From Mycolicibacterium austroafricanum (GTDB lineage Bacteria > Actinomycetota > Actinomycetes > Mycobacteriales > Mycobacteriaceae): a DNA stretch of 64,000 nucleotides. The stretch's first letter is position 1. Each line of letters starts with the position of its first letter. A program made the position numbers and the translations under genes. Positions 9,116-16,634 of this stretch are shown in pieces. Where the stretch lies: positions 334,376 to 398,375 of the forward strand of contig NZ_HG964451.1 in NCBI RefSeq assembly GCF_000612725.1, in the 5' to 3' direction. The notes below the pieces were generated by a model. The model saw only the letters and a list, made by a program, of their open reading frames with translations. It was not told the DNA's origin and made no database searches.

Positions 9116-9268
9116 ATGGTCCGCAACGGCGTGGAGGTGGCCACCCTGGCCGATGTCTCGGAGATCGGCGACTCACCGCTGATGCGGGCCATGTGCAGTG
9201 AGGTGGTCGACGTCGACACGCTCACCGACCTGGTCTCCATCGCCAGCTACGAAACCTGCCTGGACTGA
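9116..9268 (+). CDS. Small protein of unknown function (50 aa)
   Basis: A 50-residue acidic protein preceded by a strong GGAGG site 6 nt before ATG 9116. It starts MVRNGVEVATLADVSEIGD and ends SYETCLD, with two cysteines (one in RAMCSE, one next to the C-terminus). No known domain is recognised. It lies downstream of the divergent promoter region of the kinase operon, and its stop is 4 nt before the stop of the convergent methyltransferase gene. Good ribosome site, third-position GC and placement support a real gene. Confidence 0.6.
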   Translation: MVRNGVEVATLADVSEIGDSPLMRAMCSEVVDVDTLTDLVSIASYETCLD

Positions 9269-9272
9269 GGTC

Positions 9273-9878
9273 CTACGCCGGCCGCAGGACCGCGACCAGG
9301 AAGTCGGAGTCGTCGGTGAACGGCCGCACGTCCCAGGTGGACAGCAGCAGATCGGGCGTGAGCCCTCCGGCTGCCGCGTCGTCGAGGAACTGCGGGTACT
9401 CGTACTCGCGGCCTGCGCCGAAGCCGATCACGGCGCGGCCGTCGTCCCTGAGGTGGGCGCGCAGCCGGGCCAGCACCTGAACCCGGGTGCTCGGTGCGAG
9501 GAACGTCATCACGTTGCCTGCCGACACGATGAGGTCGAACGGTTCGGTGATGCCGCGCGCGGGCAGGTCGAGCTCGGCGAGGTCGCCGACGAGCCACCGC
9601 GGTCCGGGGTAGTCCTGCTCGGCCGCCTCGATGAGCGCAGGGTCGACGTCGACACCGACCACCTGGTGACCGGCCGCGGCCAGATACCCGCCCACCCGGC
9701 CGGGCCCGCAGCCGGCGTCGAGGATCCGGGCGCCGCGCGGCGCCATCGCGTCCACCAGGCGTGCCTCGCCGGCCAGATCGTCGCCGGCGCGCGCCATGGC
9801 GCGGAAACGTTCGATATACCAGCGTGAATGCCCGGGATCGGCCGCCACCTTCTGCATCCAGATGCTCGTTTCGACCAT
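9273..9878 (-). CDS. Class I SAM-dependent methyltransferase
   Basis: A 201-residue Rossmann methyltransferase. Motif I is ILDAGCGPGRVGGYLA (about 52-67), the acidic ribose-binding end of strand 2 is VVGVDVDPALI, and motif II/III includes LVGDLAELDLP and FDLIVSAGNVMTFL. The family is a general small-molecule methyltransferase (Methyltransf_25/11 type) and the substrate cannot be read from the sequence. The start is ATG 9878. It is divergent from the tRNA methyltransferase gene, whose start is only 17 nt away. Confidence 0.85.
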   Translation of the reverse strand: MVETSIWMQKVAADPGHSRWYIERFRAMARAGDDLAGEARLVDAMAPRGARILDAGCGPGRVGGYLAAAGHQVVGVDVDPALIEAAEQDYPGPRWLVGDLAELDLPARGITEPFDLIVSAGNVMTFLAPSTRVQVLARLRAHLRDDGRAVIGFGAGREYEYPQFLDDAAAGGLTPDLLLSTWDVRPFTDDSDFLVAVLRPA

Positions 9879-9895
9879 GCTGGCATTATCCCGTT

Positions 9896-10360
9896 GTGTT
9901 CAAGGTGATGTTCTATTCGCCCCGCATCGCACCCAACACCGGTAACGCGATCCGGATGGTGGCCGGCACCGGGTGCGAACTGCATCTGGTGGAGCCGCTC
10001 GGTTTCGACCTGTCCGAACCCAAGCTGCGTCGCGCCGGACTGGACTACCACGACCTGGCGTCGGTCACCGTGCACCCCGATCTCGACTCGGCGTGGGCGG
10101 CGGTGACGCCGGCGCGGGTGTTCGCGTTCACCGCGCACGCCACCGCGTCGTTCGCCGATGTCGCGTACCGACCCGGCGACGTGCTGATGTTCGGCCCCGA
10201 ACCGACCGGCCTCGATGCGGCCACGCTTGCCGACCCGCACATCACCGCGCAGGTGCGGATCCCGCTGCTGGCCGGACGACGCTCGCTGAACCTGTCCAAC
10301 GCCGCCGCCGTCGCGGTGTACGAGGCGTGGCGCCAGCAGGGGTTCAGCGGCGCGGTCTGA
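9896..10360 (+). CDS. SPOUT-family tRNA 2'-O-methyltransferase (TrmL-like)
   Basis: A 154-residue SpoU/SPOUT methyltransferase, expected to methylate the ribose at the tRNA wobble position (C34/U34) using SAM. It begins FKVMFYSPRIAPNTGNAIRM, where the N-x-G-NxxR segment is the tRNA-binding motif 1. Motif 2 is LMFGPEPTGL and motif 3 is IPLLAGRRSLNLSNAAAVAVYE, which forms the trefoil knot. GTG 9896 gives the length of M. tuberculosis SpoU (Rv3366, 154 aa); ATG 9908 is an alternative. No ribosome site is visible. Confidence 0.88.
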   Translation: MFKVMFYSPRIAPNTGNAIRMVAGTGCELHLVEPLGFDLSEPKLRRAGLDYHDLASVTVHPDLDSAWAAVTPARVFAFTAHATASFADVAYRPGDVLMFGPEPTGLDAATLADPHITAQVRIPLLAGRRSLNLSNAAAVAVYEAWRQQGFSGAV

Positions 10361-10366
10361 GGCCGG

Positions 10367-11008
10367 TCACCAGGTGTCCCAATGGGTCAGCTGCTCGGCG
10401 GGCAGCCGCTTGGCGCGCCGGAAGTCGGTGCCCTTGGTGTAGGCGATCGGGAACAGCCCGGCCTGGCTGTAGTTGTCGAACGGGATGCCGAGGATCTCGG
10501 CGGCCTGCCGCTCGCCGTCGCCGAGCAGATGCAGCGTCGTCCACGCCGAGCCGAGACCGCGCGAGCGCAGCGCGAGCATGAAGCTCCACACCGCGGGCAG
10601 CAGCGAACCCCAGTAGCCTGCGCTGGCCCCGGACACGGCGTCCTGAGGCTTGCCCTGCAGGCACGGGATCAGCATGACCGGGACCTTCTCGAGGTGCTCG
10701 TTGAGGTAGCGCGCGGAGTCCTCGACCCGGGGCCGCTGCCCGTCGCGCATGTCGCCGGTCGCCGGCTTCTCCATGGCGAGGTACGGCGTCGCGTTGGTCC
10801 GGTAGATGTCGGCGATCGCCTTCTTCTTCTCCGGATCCTCGACGAACACCCATTGCCAGCCCTGGTTGTTCGACCCCGTAGGCGCCTGCAGCGCAATGTC
10901 GAGGCACTCCATCAGCACGTCGCGAGGCACCGGCTTGTCGAAATCCAGTCGCTTGCGCACCGAACGGGTGGTCGTCAGAACTTCATCGGCGGAGAGGTTG
11001 AGCGTCAT
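10367..11008 (-). CDS. Nitroreductase family protein
   Basis: A 213-residue FMN-dependent nitroreductase. The N-terminal TTRSVRKRLDF holds the FMN-phosphate-binding Arg residues, followed by ALQAPTGSNNQGWQWVFV and a GLGSAWTTLHLL segment typical of the fold. The reaction is probably NAD(P)H-dependent reduction of nitro compounds, quinones or enones, with unknown physiological substrate. Homologue of M. tuberculosis Rv3368c by length and position. ATG 11008 is chosen since residues further upstream are not conserved-looking. Its stop faces the stop of the tRNA methyltransferase 6 nt away. Confidence 0.88.
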   Translation of the reverse strand: MTLNLSADEVLTTTRSVRKRLDFDKPVPRDVLMECLDIALQAPTGSNNQGWQWVFVEDPEKKKAIADIYRTNATPYLAMEKPATGDMRDGQRPRVEDSARYLNEHLEKVPVMLIPCLQGKPQDAVSGASAGYWGSLLPAVWSFMLALRSRGLGSAWTTLHLLGDGERQAAEILGIPFDNYSQAGLFPIAYTKGTDFRRAKRLPAEQLTHWDTW

Positions 11009-11125
11009 TGCGCCGAGCCTACCGTCGTCATTTTCCGCCGAATCGCATTCCGTGCGGCCTTGCGGCGAAATCTGGCGCGTGGAATGCAATTTCGGCAGAA
11101 GTGGTCACCCGGCGGAAGTGGTGTC

Positions 11126-14100
11126 CTAGCGGAAGTCGCGGGACTTCGACGCCGCCCGCAGACTGAGCCTGCCCATCCGGTCGGCGACCACGGTGACGGC
11201 CCCGGTGGCGTTCTGCACGATGCCGCGCACCACCAGCGCCGACGCCGTCTGCGCCAGCTTACGGTGACGTGCCCAAACCCCTTGTGAGCACAACACATTG
11301 ACCATACCGGTTTCGTCTTCGAGGTTCATGAACGTCACCCCCTGCGCGGTGGCGGGCCGCTGCCGGTGGGTCACCGCTCCGGCCACCAGCACCCGGGTGC
11401 CGTCGGGCAGCGACAACAGCTGATCGGCGGGCACCACCCCCATCGCGTCCAGGTCCTCGCGCAGGAACTCGGTCGGGTACCGGTCCGGCGACACCCCGGT
11501 GGCCCACACGTCGGCGACGGTCAGCTCCAGCTCGGTCATGCCTGGCAGCGACGGCACATGGGAGGACGACCCGACCCCGGGCAGCCGGTCGGGCCGTTCG
11601 GTGGCGGCTGCTCCCGCGGCCCACAGCCCCTCCCGCCGGGTGATCCCGAAACAGCCCAGCGCACCCGCGGTGGCCAGCGCCTCGGTCTGGGGTACCGACA
11701 GCTGCACCCGTCGAGTCAGATCGGTCAGAGAAGTGAACGGCCCGTGGGCTTTCCGCTCCCCGACCAGGCGTTCGGCGAGCTCGTCGCCGATGTGACGGAC
11801 GCCGCCCAGCCCCAGCCGCACATCCAGCCCGTGGTTCTCCAGCGTGGCGTGCGCCAGGCCGGCGTTCACGTCGGGTCCGTGCACGACGACGCCGTGCCTG
11901 CGGGCGTCGGCGACCAGTGACTGCGGTGAGTAGAAGCCCATCGGTTGCGCCCGCAGCAGCGCGGCGCAGAACGCCGCCGGGTGGTGCAGCTTGAACCACG
12001 ACGAATAGAACACCAGCGACGCGAAGCTCAGTGAATGACTCTCCGGGAAGCCGAAGTTGGCGAACGCTTCCAGCTTCTCGTAGATCCGCTGCGCCACGTC
12101 GCCGGTGACGCCGTGCAGTTCGGCCATGCCGTCGAAGAAGCGCCCACGCAGCCTGCGCATCTTCTCCGTCGAGCGTTTCGAGCCCATCGCGCGCCGCAAC
12201 TGGTCGGCCTCGGCCGGGGTGAAACCGGCGCAGTCGACGGCCAGCTGCATCAGCTGCTCCTGAAAAAGCGGCACCCCCAACGTCTTGCGCAGCGCCGACT
12301 CCATCGACGGATGGTCGTAGGTGACCGCCTCCTGCCCGTTGCGGCGCTTGATGTACGGGTGTACCGACCCACCCTGGATCGGCCCCGGCCGGATCAGCGC
12401 CACCTCGACCACCAGGTCGTAGAACATCCGCGGCTTGAGCCGGGGCAGCGTGGCCATCTGGGCGCGCGACTCCACCTGGAACACCCCGACCGAGTCCGCG
12501 CGGGCCAACATCTCGTACACGGCGGGTTCCGACAGATCCAGCTTCGCCAGATCGACCTCGATGCCCTTGTGCTCGGCGACCAGGTCGATGGCGTAGTGCA
12601 GCGCTGAGAGCATGCCGAGGCCCAGCAGGTCGAACTTGACCAAACCGATTGCCGCGCAATCATCCTTGTCCCATTGCAGGACGCTGCGGTTCTCCATCCG
12701 CGCCCATTCGACCGGGCACACGTCGGCGATCGGACGGTCGCAGATCACCATGCCGCCGGAATGGATGCCCATGTGCCGGGGCAGATTCGAGATCTGCTTG
12801 GCCAGGTCGACCACCGGCCCGGGGATGTCCTCGACGTGCGTGGCGTCCGCCAAATTCCCCCACTGGCTGACCTGCTTGCTCCAGGCGTCCTGCTGACCCT
12901 GGGAGAACCCGAGCGCACGGGCCATGTCCCGCACCGCGCTGCGCCCCCGGTAGGTGATCACGTTGGCGACCTGGGCGGCGTACTCCCGCCCGTAACGCTG
13001 GTAGACGTACTGGATCGCGTTCTCGCGCAGGTCGGATTCGATGTCGATGTCGATGTCGGGTGGCCCGTCGCGGGCCGGGGACAGGAAGCGTTCGAACAGC
13101 AGGTCGTTGGCGATCGGATCGACGTTGGTGACCTTGAGCGCATAGCAGACCGCGGAGTTGGCCGCCGACCCCCGGCCCTGGGACAGGATGTTGTTGTCCC
13201 GGCAGAACCTGGTGATGTCGTGCACCACGAGGAAGTAGCCGGGAAAGTTCAGCTGCTCGATCACCGCCAGCTCGTGCTCGATCTGCGCGTACGCCCGGGA
13301 GGCCCGCTCCGGGGGGCCGTAGCGCTCGCGGGCGCCCTGCATCACCAGATGCCGCAGCCAGCTGCTCTCGGTGTGCCCGTCGGGCACGTCGAACGGCGGC
13401 AGCTGCGGTGCGATCAGGGCGAGACCGAAGGCGCACTGTTCGCCGAGTTCGGCCGCGGCCGTCACCACCTCGGGGCAGTGGGCGAACATCCGGGCCATCT
13501 CGTCGCCCGAGCGCAGATGCGAACCACCCAGCGGCGCAAGGTAACCCGCGGCTTCATCGATCGAGTTGCGGGCCCGGATGGCGCCCATCGCCATCGCGAG
13601 CCGACCCCTGGCCGGTTCGGCGAAGTGCGCGGCGGTGGTGGCGACGACGCCCAGACCGAACCGCGGCGCCAGCGCGGCCAGCGCGGCGTTGCGCTCGTCG
13701 TCGAGTGGATGGCCGTGGTGGGTGAGCTCGACGGTCACCCGGTCCGGACCGAAGCGGTCGACCAGATCGGCCAGCGCGGCCTCGGCCGCCTCCGGGCCGC
13801 CAGTGGAAAGAGCTTGCCGGACATGCCCTTTACGGCATCCGGTGAGGATCTGCCAATGCCCGCCCGCGGCCTCGGTCAGTGCGTCGAAGTCGTAGCGCAG
13901 CACCCCCTTCTCACCACCGGCCAGATGCGCCGCGGCCAGCTGCCGCGACAACCGCCGGTAGCCCTCCGGCCCGCGGGCGAGCACCAGCAGGTGCGGCCCG
14001 GGCGGGTCCGGGACGTCGGTGCGGGTTCCCCCGCCCAGGGACAATTCCGCGCCGAACACCGTCGCCACGTCGAGTTCCCTGGCCGCCTCGGCGAACCGCA

Positions 14101-14422
14101 CCACGCCGTAGAGCCCGTCGTGGTCGGTCAGCGCGATGGCCCGCAGGTTCAGCCGGGCGGCCTCCTCCACGAGTTCCTCCGGCGTGCTGGCGCCGTCCAG
14201 AAAGCTGTAGGCCGAGTGGGCGTGCAGCTCCGCATACGGCGTCGACGACTCCTGCGCGCCGGGCCCCTCCGGCGCGTGATACTCCCCGCGTTTGCGCGAC
14301 CAGGCGGGGCTGTCCCCGCCGTCGCCGATCTGCTGATCGATCGGCCAGCCGGCGCGACGCGGCTTACCGGAGAGCACGCGCTCCATCTCGGTCCAGCTCG
14401 GCGGACCGGTATGCCAACCCAC
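11126..14422 (-). CDS. dnaE2: Error-prone DNA polymerase III alpha subunit DnaE2
   Basis: A 1098-residue C-family polymerase carrying out translesion synthesis with ImuA' and ImuB after DNA damage. The N-terminal PHP domain is seen in AELHAHSAYSFLDGAS and ALTDHDGLYGVVRF. The catalytic Asp triad is PDIDIDIES (about 454-462), and the C-terminal OB domain is RVLVAGAVTHRQRPATAQG. The start is GTG 14422 (VGWHTGPPSWTEM), matching the M. tuberculosis N-terminus. A -10 TATACT ends 6 nt before the GTG, so the mRNA is probably leaderless. A perfect LexA box lies immediately upstream. Confidence 0.95.
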   Translation of the reverse strand: MGWHTGPPSWTEMERVLSGKPRRAGWPIDQQIGDGGDSPAWSRKRGEYHAPEGPGAQESSTPYAELHAHSAYSFLDGASTPEELVEEAARLNLRAIALTDHDGLYGVVRFAEAARELDVATVFGAELSLGGGTRTDVPDPPGPHLLVLARGPEGYRRLSRQLAAAHLAGGEKGVLRYDFDALTEAAGGHWQILTGCRKGHVRQALSTGGPEAAEAALADLVDRFGPDRVTVELTHHGHPLDDERNAALAALAPRFGLGVVATTAAHFAEPARGRLAMAMGAIRARNSIDEAAGYLAPLGGSHLRSGDEMARMFAHCPEVVTAAAELGEQCAFGLALIAPQLPPFDVPDGHTESSWLRHLVMQGARERYGPPERASRAYAQIEHELAVIEQLNFPGYFLVVHDITRFCRDNNILSQGRGSAANSAVCYALKVTNVDPIANDLLFERFLSPARDGPPDIDIDIESDLRENAIQYVYQRYGREYAAQVANVITYRGRSAVRDMARALGFSQGQQDAWSKQVSQWGNLADATHVEDIPGPVVDLAKQISNLPRHMGIHSGGMVICDRPIADVCPVEWARMENRSVLQWDKDDCAAIGLVKFDLLGLGMLSALHYAIDLVAEHKGIEVDLAKLDLSEPAVYEMLARADSVGVFQVESRAQMATLPRLKPRMFYDLVVEVALIRPGPIQGGSVHPYIKRRNGQEAVTYDHPSMESALRKTLGVPLFQEQLMQLAVDCAGFTPAEADQLRRAMGSKRSTEKMRRLRGRFFDGMAELHGVTGDVAQRIYEKLEAFANFGFPESHSLSFASLVFYSSWFKLHHPAAFCAALLRAQPMGFYSPQSLVADARRHGVVVHGPDVNAGLAHATLENHGLDVRLGLGGVRHIGDELAERLVGERKAHGPFTSLTDLTRRVQLSVPQTEALATAGALGCFGITRREGLWAAGAAATERPDRLPGVGSSSHVPSLPGMTELELTVADVWATGVSPDRYPTEFLREDLDAMGVVPADQLLSLPDGTRVLVAGAVTHRQRPATAQGVTFMNLEDETGMVNVLCSQGVWARHRKLAQTASALVVRGIVQNATGAVTVVADRMGRLSLRAASKSRDFR

Positions 14423-14434
14423 CCGGACAGTATA

Positions 14435-14450
14435 TCGAACAAGCGTTCGA
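14435..14450 (-). promoter_or_regulatory. LexA SOS box of dnaE2
   Basis: TCGAAC-AAGC-GTTCGA is a perfect match to the mycobacterial LexA box TCGAAC(N4)GTTCGA. It abuts the -10 hexamer TATACT (14429-14434, minus strand), so bound LexA would cover the -35 region. It lies 3 nt past the stop of the upstream GGDEF-like gene. Confidence 0.93.
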
Positions 14451-14453
14451 AAG

Positions 14454-15605
14454 CTAGGCGGTCTTGTCGGCTTCCGGATCGCCCCGGTTGTCCTCTTCGA
14501 GGTTCGGCCGCAGCACGTAACGCACCTGGTTGCCGCCGGCCATCCTGGCCTGCTCGATGGCCTGGGTGGCGATTCCGATCAGCTTGTCGAGGACCTCGTC
14601 GGGCGGTTCGGCCGCCAGCGGCGGCAGCGGGGTGCACACCACACCGATGCTGGCCGTCAGCCGCTGCGGCGTCGCTGCGATCGCACCGCGGATCCGCTCC
14701 ACCAGGGGTGACGCGTCGGCGGTGGTGAAGGTGTCGGCGATGAGGAAGTCGTCGTCGGAGACGTGCGCCACGATCGCGTTGTGCCGCACCGTCTCCCGCA
14801 GCGCCTGTCCGACCGTCACCCTGGCCCGGTTGCCGCCACGCGCTCCAGAGAGCCCGAGCAACAGCGAGAAGCTGTCGATGTTCACCGCGACGACCACCAG
14901 ATACTTGTCGTCGCTGCGGCTGCGCGACGCCAGCAGCGTGGCCACCGAACGGTAGAACGCGTCCCTGTGCAGCAGGCCCGTGAGTTGCTCGATGTCGCCG
15001 TGATGGGCATCGGGTTGGAGCAGCTTGATCACCACCCGACAACCCATCGCGACGAACACGTTGAGCAGCACCACCAACACCGACGCGCAGACGGCGACCG
15101 CGAGATCGACCGACGCCTCGCGCGCGAACAGCACGCCGAGCACCACGGCGCCGAACGACCACGGCACCGCCAGCAGTCGGGTGGCGTGGAAGCACACCAC
15201 GAACACACTGAGCGTCACATACGTCGCGGCGCCCAGGAAACCCATGGTCGGACTGGGCACGATCAGTGCGTACACGCCGATGACGACGGATACGAGGACG
15301 ACGCAGACCAGCGACTGCACCCGGGTGGGCCAGTGATCACGCAGCCACAGCGCCGCGATGGCCAGCGAACCGACAGCGAGGACGATCGCGACGATGCGCA
15401 CGTGCAGGCCCTGCGCCCCGTAACTGCCGAGGATCAGGGCCGCGGGCAGCAGCCCCAACGCCGCGATACTCAGCGCCACCAGTCGGCAGGCGGCGGTCTG
15501 CATACCGCGGGCGGCGAGAACCGCAGTAAACCAGTAGTACTGATCAGACCGCCACAGTGCAGGGCTGATCGCGGCAGCAGAGGAACTCCGCAAACCGTCG
15601 AACAT
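14454..15605 (-). CDS. Membrane protein with degenerate GGDEF domain
   Basis: A 383-residue protein with about six or seven hydrophobic helices in residues 25-200 (for example LVALSIAALGLLPAALILG) and a C-terminal GGDEF-fold domain (IEQLTGLLHRDAF, VVVAVNIDSFSLLLG). The signature loop reads VSDDDF instead of GGDEF, and LTASIGVV is the last conserved strand. The changed loop suggests no diguanylate cyclase activity; it may sense nucleotides or signal by contact. MASE-type input is not recognised. It lies upstream of dnaE2 on the same strand. Confidence 0.8.
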   Translation of the reverse strand: MFDGLRSSSAAAISPALWRSDQYYWFTAVLAARGMQTAACRLVALSIAALGLLPAALILGSYGAQGLHVRIVAIVLAVGSLAIAALWLRDHWPTRVQSLVCVVLVSVVIGVYALIVPSPTMGFLGAATYVTLSVFVVCFHATRLLAVPWSFGAVVLGVLFAREASVDLAVAVCASVLVVLLNVFVAMGCRVVIKLLQPDAHHGDIEQLTGLLHRDAFYRSVATLLASRSRSDDKYLVVVAVNIDSFSLLLGLSGARGGNRARVTVGQALRETVRHNAIVAHVSDDDFLIADTFTTADASPLVERIRGAIAATPQRLTASIGVVCTPLPPLAAEPPDEVLDKLIGIATQAIEQARMAGGNQVRYVLRPNLEEDNRGDPEADKTA

Positions 15606-15721
15606 CCGCTCACCCCCGTCGCAAGCGCCTCAAGTCCAGATCAATTACCCCGGTGCACCGGGAACGCTACCAGCCCAGCAAACCTTTTCCCAGCGTCAAT
15701 ACTTGCCCGGTCACGGACCTG

Positions 15722-16588
15722 CTATCCGGAGAACTCAACCTCGCCGTCCTCGAGCACCGCACGGGTGTCGGATCCGTCCGCGCCGGCGGCCTCGGTGCGG
15801 AACACCGCACGCCCCGAATCGAGGCGCCAGATCGAGGTCGTCAGCGTGTCTCCGGGGAACACCGGCGACGTGAAACGCGCTGCGATCGCGGTGATCTTCG
15901 ACGCGTCACCGCCGCCGAGTTCGGCGACGAGCGCGCGACCGGTGACGCCGTAGGTGCACAGCCCGTGCAGGATCGGCTTGGGGAAGCCGGCCAGCTGGGC
16001 GAACCACGGATCGCTGTGCAGCGGGTTGCGGTCACCGGAGAGTCGGTAGATCAGCGCCTGGTCCTCGCGGGTCGGCAGCGAGACCCGGGCATCGGGGTCA
16101 CGCTCGGGGATCTCCGGCGCGGGCGGCCGCTGCCCCGGCCTGCCCCCGAACCCGCCCTCGCCGCGGATGACCAGCGTGGTGAGGGTTTCCGCGATCGCCT
16201 GCCCGGAGTCGGGGTCGCTGCCGGTCGCCTTGAGCATCACGACCGCGTTCTTGCCCTCTCCCTTGTCCTGGATGTCGGCCACCTCGCTGACCACGCTGAG
16301 CCTGCCGGCGGGCGGCAACGGCGCGAACACCCGGATGCTCTGCGATCCGTGCAGCAGCCGGCTGAAGTTGAACGAACCGATCTTGGCCGAGGCCGCGAAC
16401 GGTGAGCAGGCGATCACCGCATACGTCGGAAGCACCTGCTGCTCGACGTCGTGACTGTTCTCGGTGGTGAACGCGAGATCGCCGGTGCCCGCGCCGACAC
16501 CGAGGGCGTAGAGCAGTGTGTCCCGGTCGGTCCAGGTGAACAGTTGCGGCGGCGTCGTCGCGCCGATGGCATCGGGGTCCAGGGGCAT
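15722..16588 (-). CDS. htdY: MaoC-like 2-enoyl-CoA / 3-hydroxyacyl-thioester dehydratase
   Basis: A 288-residue double hot-dog enzyme, expected to hydrate trans-2-enoyl-CoA to (R)-3-hydroxyacyl-CoA. The C-terminal hot dog has the hydratase-2 motif YRLSGDRNPLHSDPWFA with catalytic Asp and His, then GFPKPILHGLCTYG. The N-terminal hot dog (YALGVGAG, PTYAVIA) is the non-catalytic partner. Length and order match M. tuberculosis Rv3389c (HtdY, 290 aa). It is divergent from the acyl-CoA reductase-like gene, with 46 nt between starts. Confidence 0.87.
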   Translation of the reverse strand: MPLDPDAIGATTPPQLFTWTDRDTLLYALGVGAGTGDLAFTTENSHDVEQQVLPTYAVIACSPFAASAKIGSFNFSRLLHGSQSIRVFAPLPPAGRLSVVSEVADIQDKGEGKNAVVMLKATGSDPDSGQAIAETLTTLVIRGEGGFGGRPGQRPPAPEIPERDPDARVSLPTREDQALIYRLSGDRNPLHSDPWFAQLAGFPKPILHGLCTYGVTGRALVAELGGGDASKITAIAARFTSPVFPGDTLTTSIWRLDSGRAVFRTEAAGADGSDTRAVLEDGEVEFSG

Positions 16589-16634
16589 GGCCCGAGACTA
16601 GCCGGTGTTGACGTGGCGTCGGCCACAGGTAACC

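Noticed and set aside
11009..11125. Possible stem GCATTCC/GGAATGC between nitroreductase and dnaE2 as a terminator
   Set aside because: Only 7 bp with a long loop; too weak to call.
12674..14728. A long plus-strand open frame opposite dnaE2
   Set aside because: Antisense shadow of a well-supported polymerase gene.
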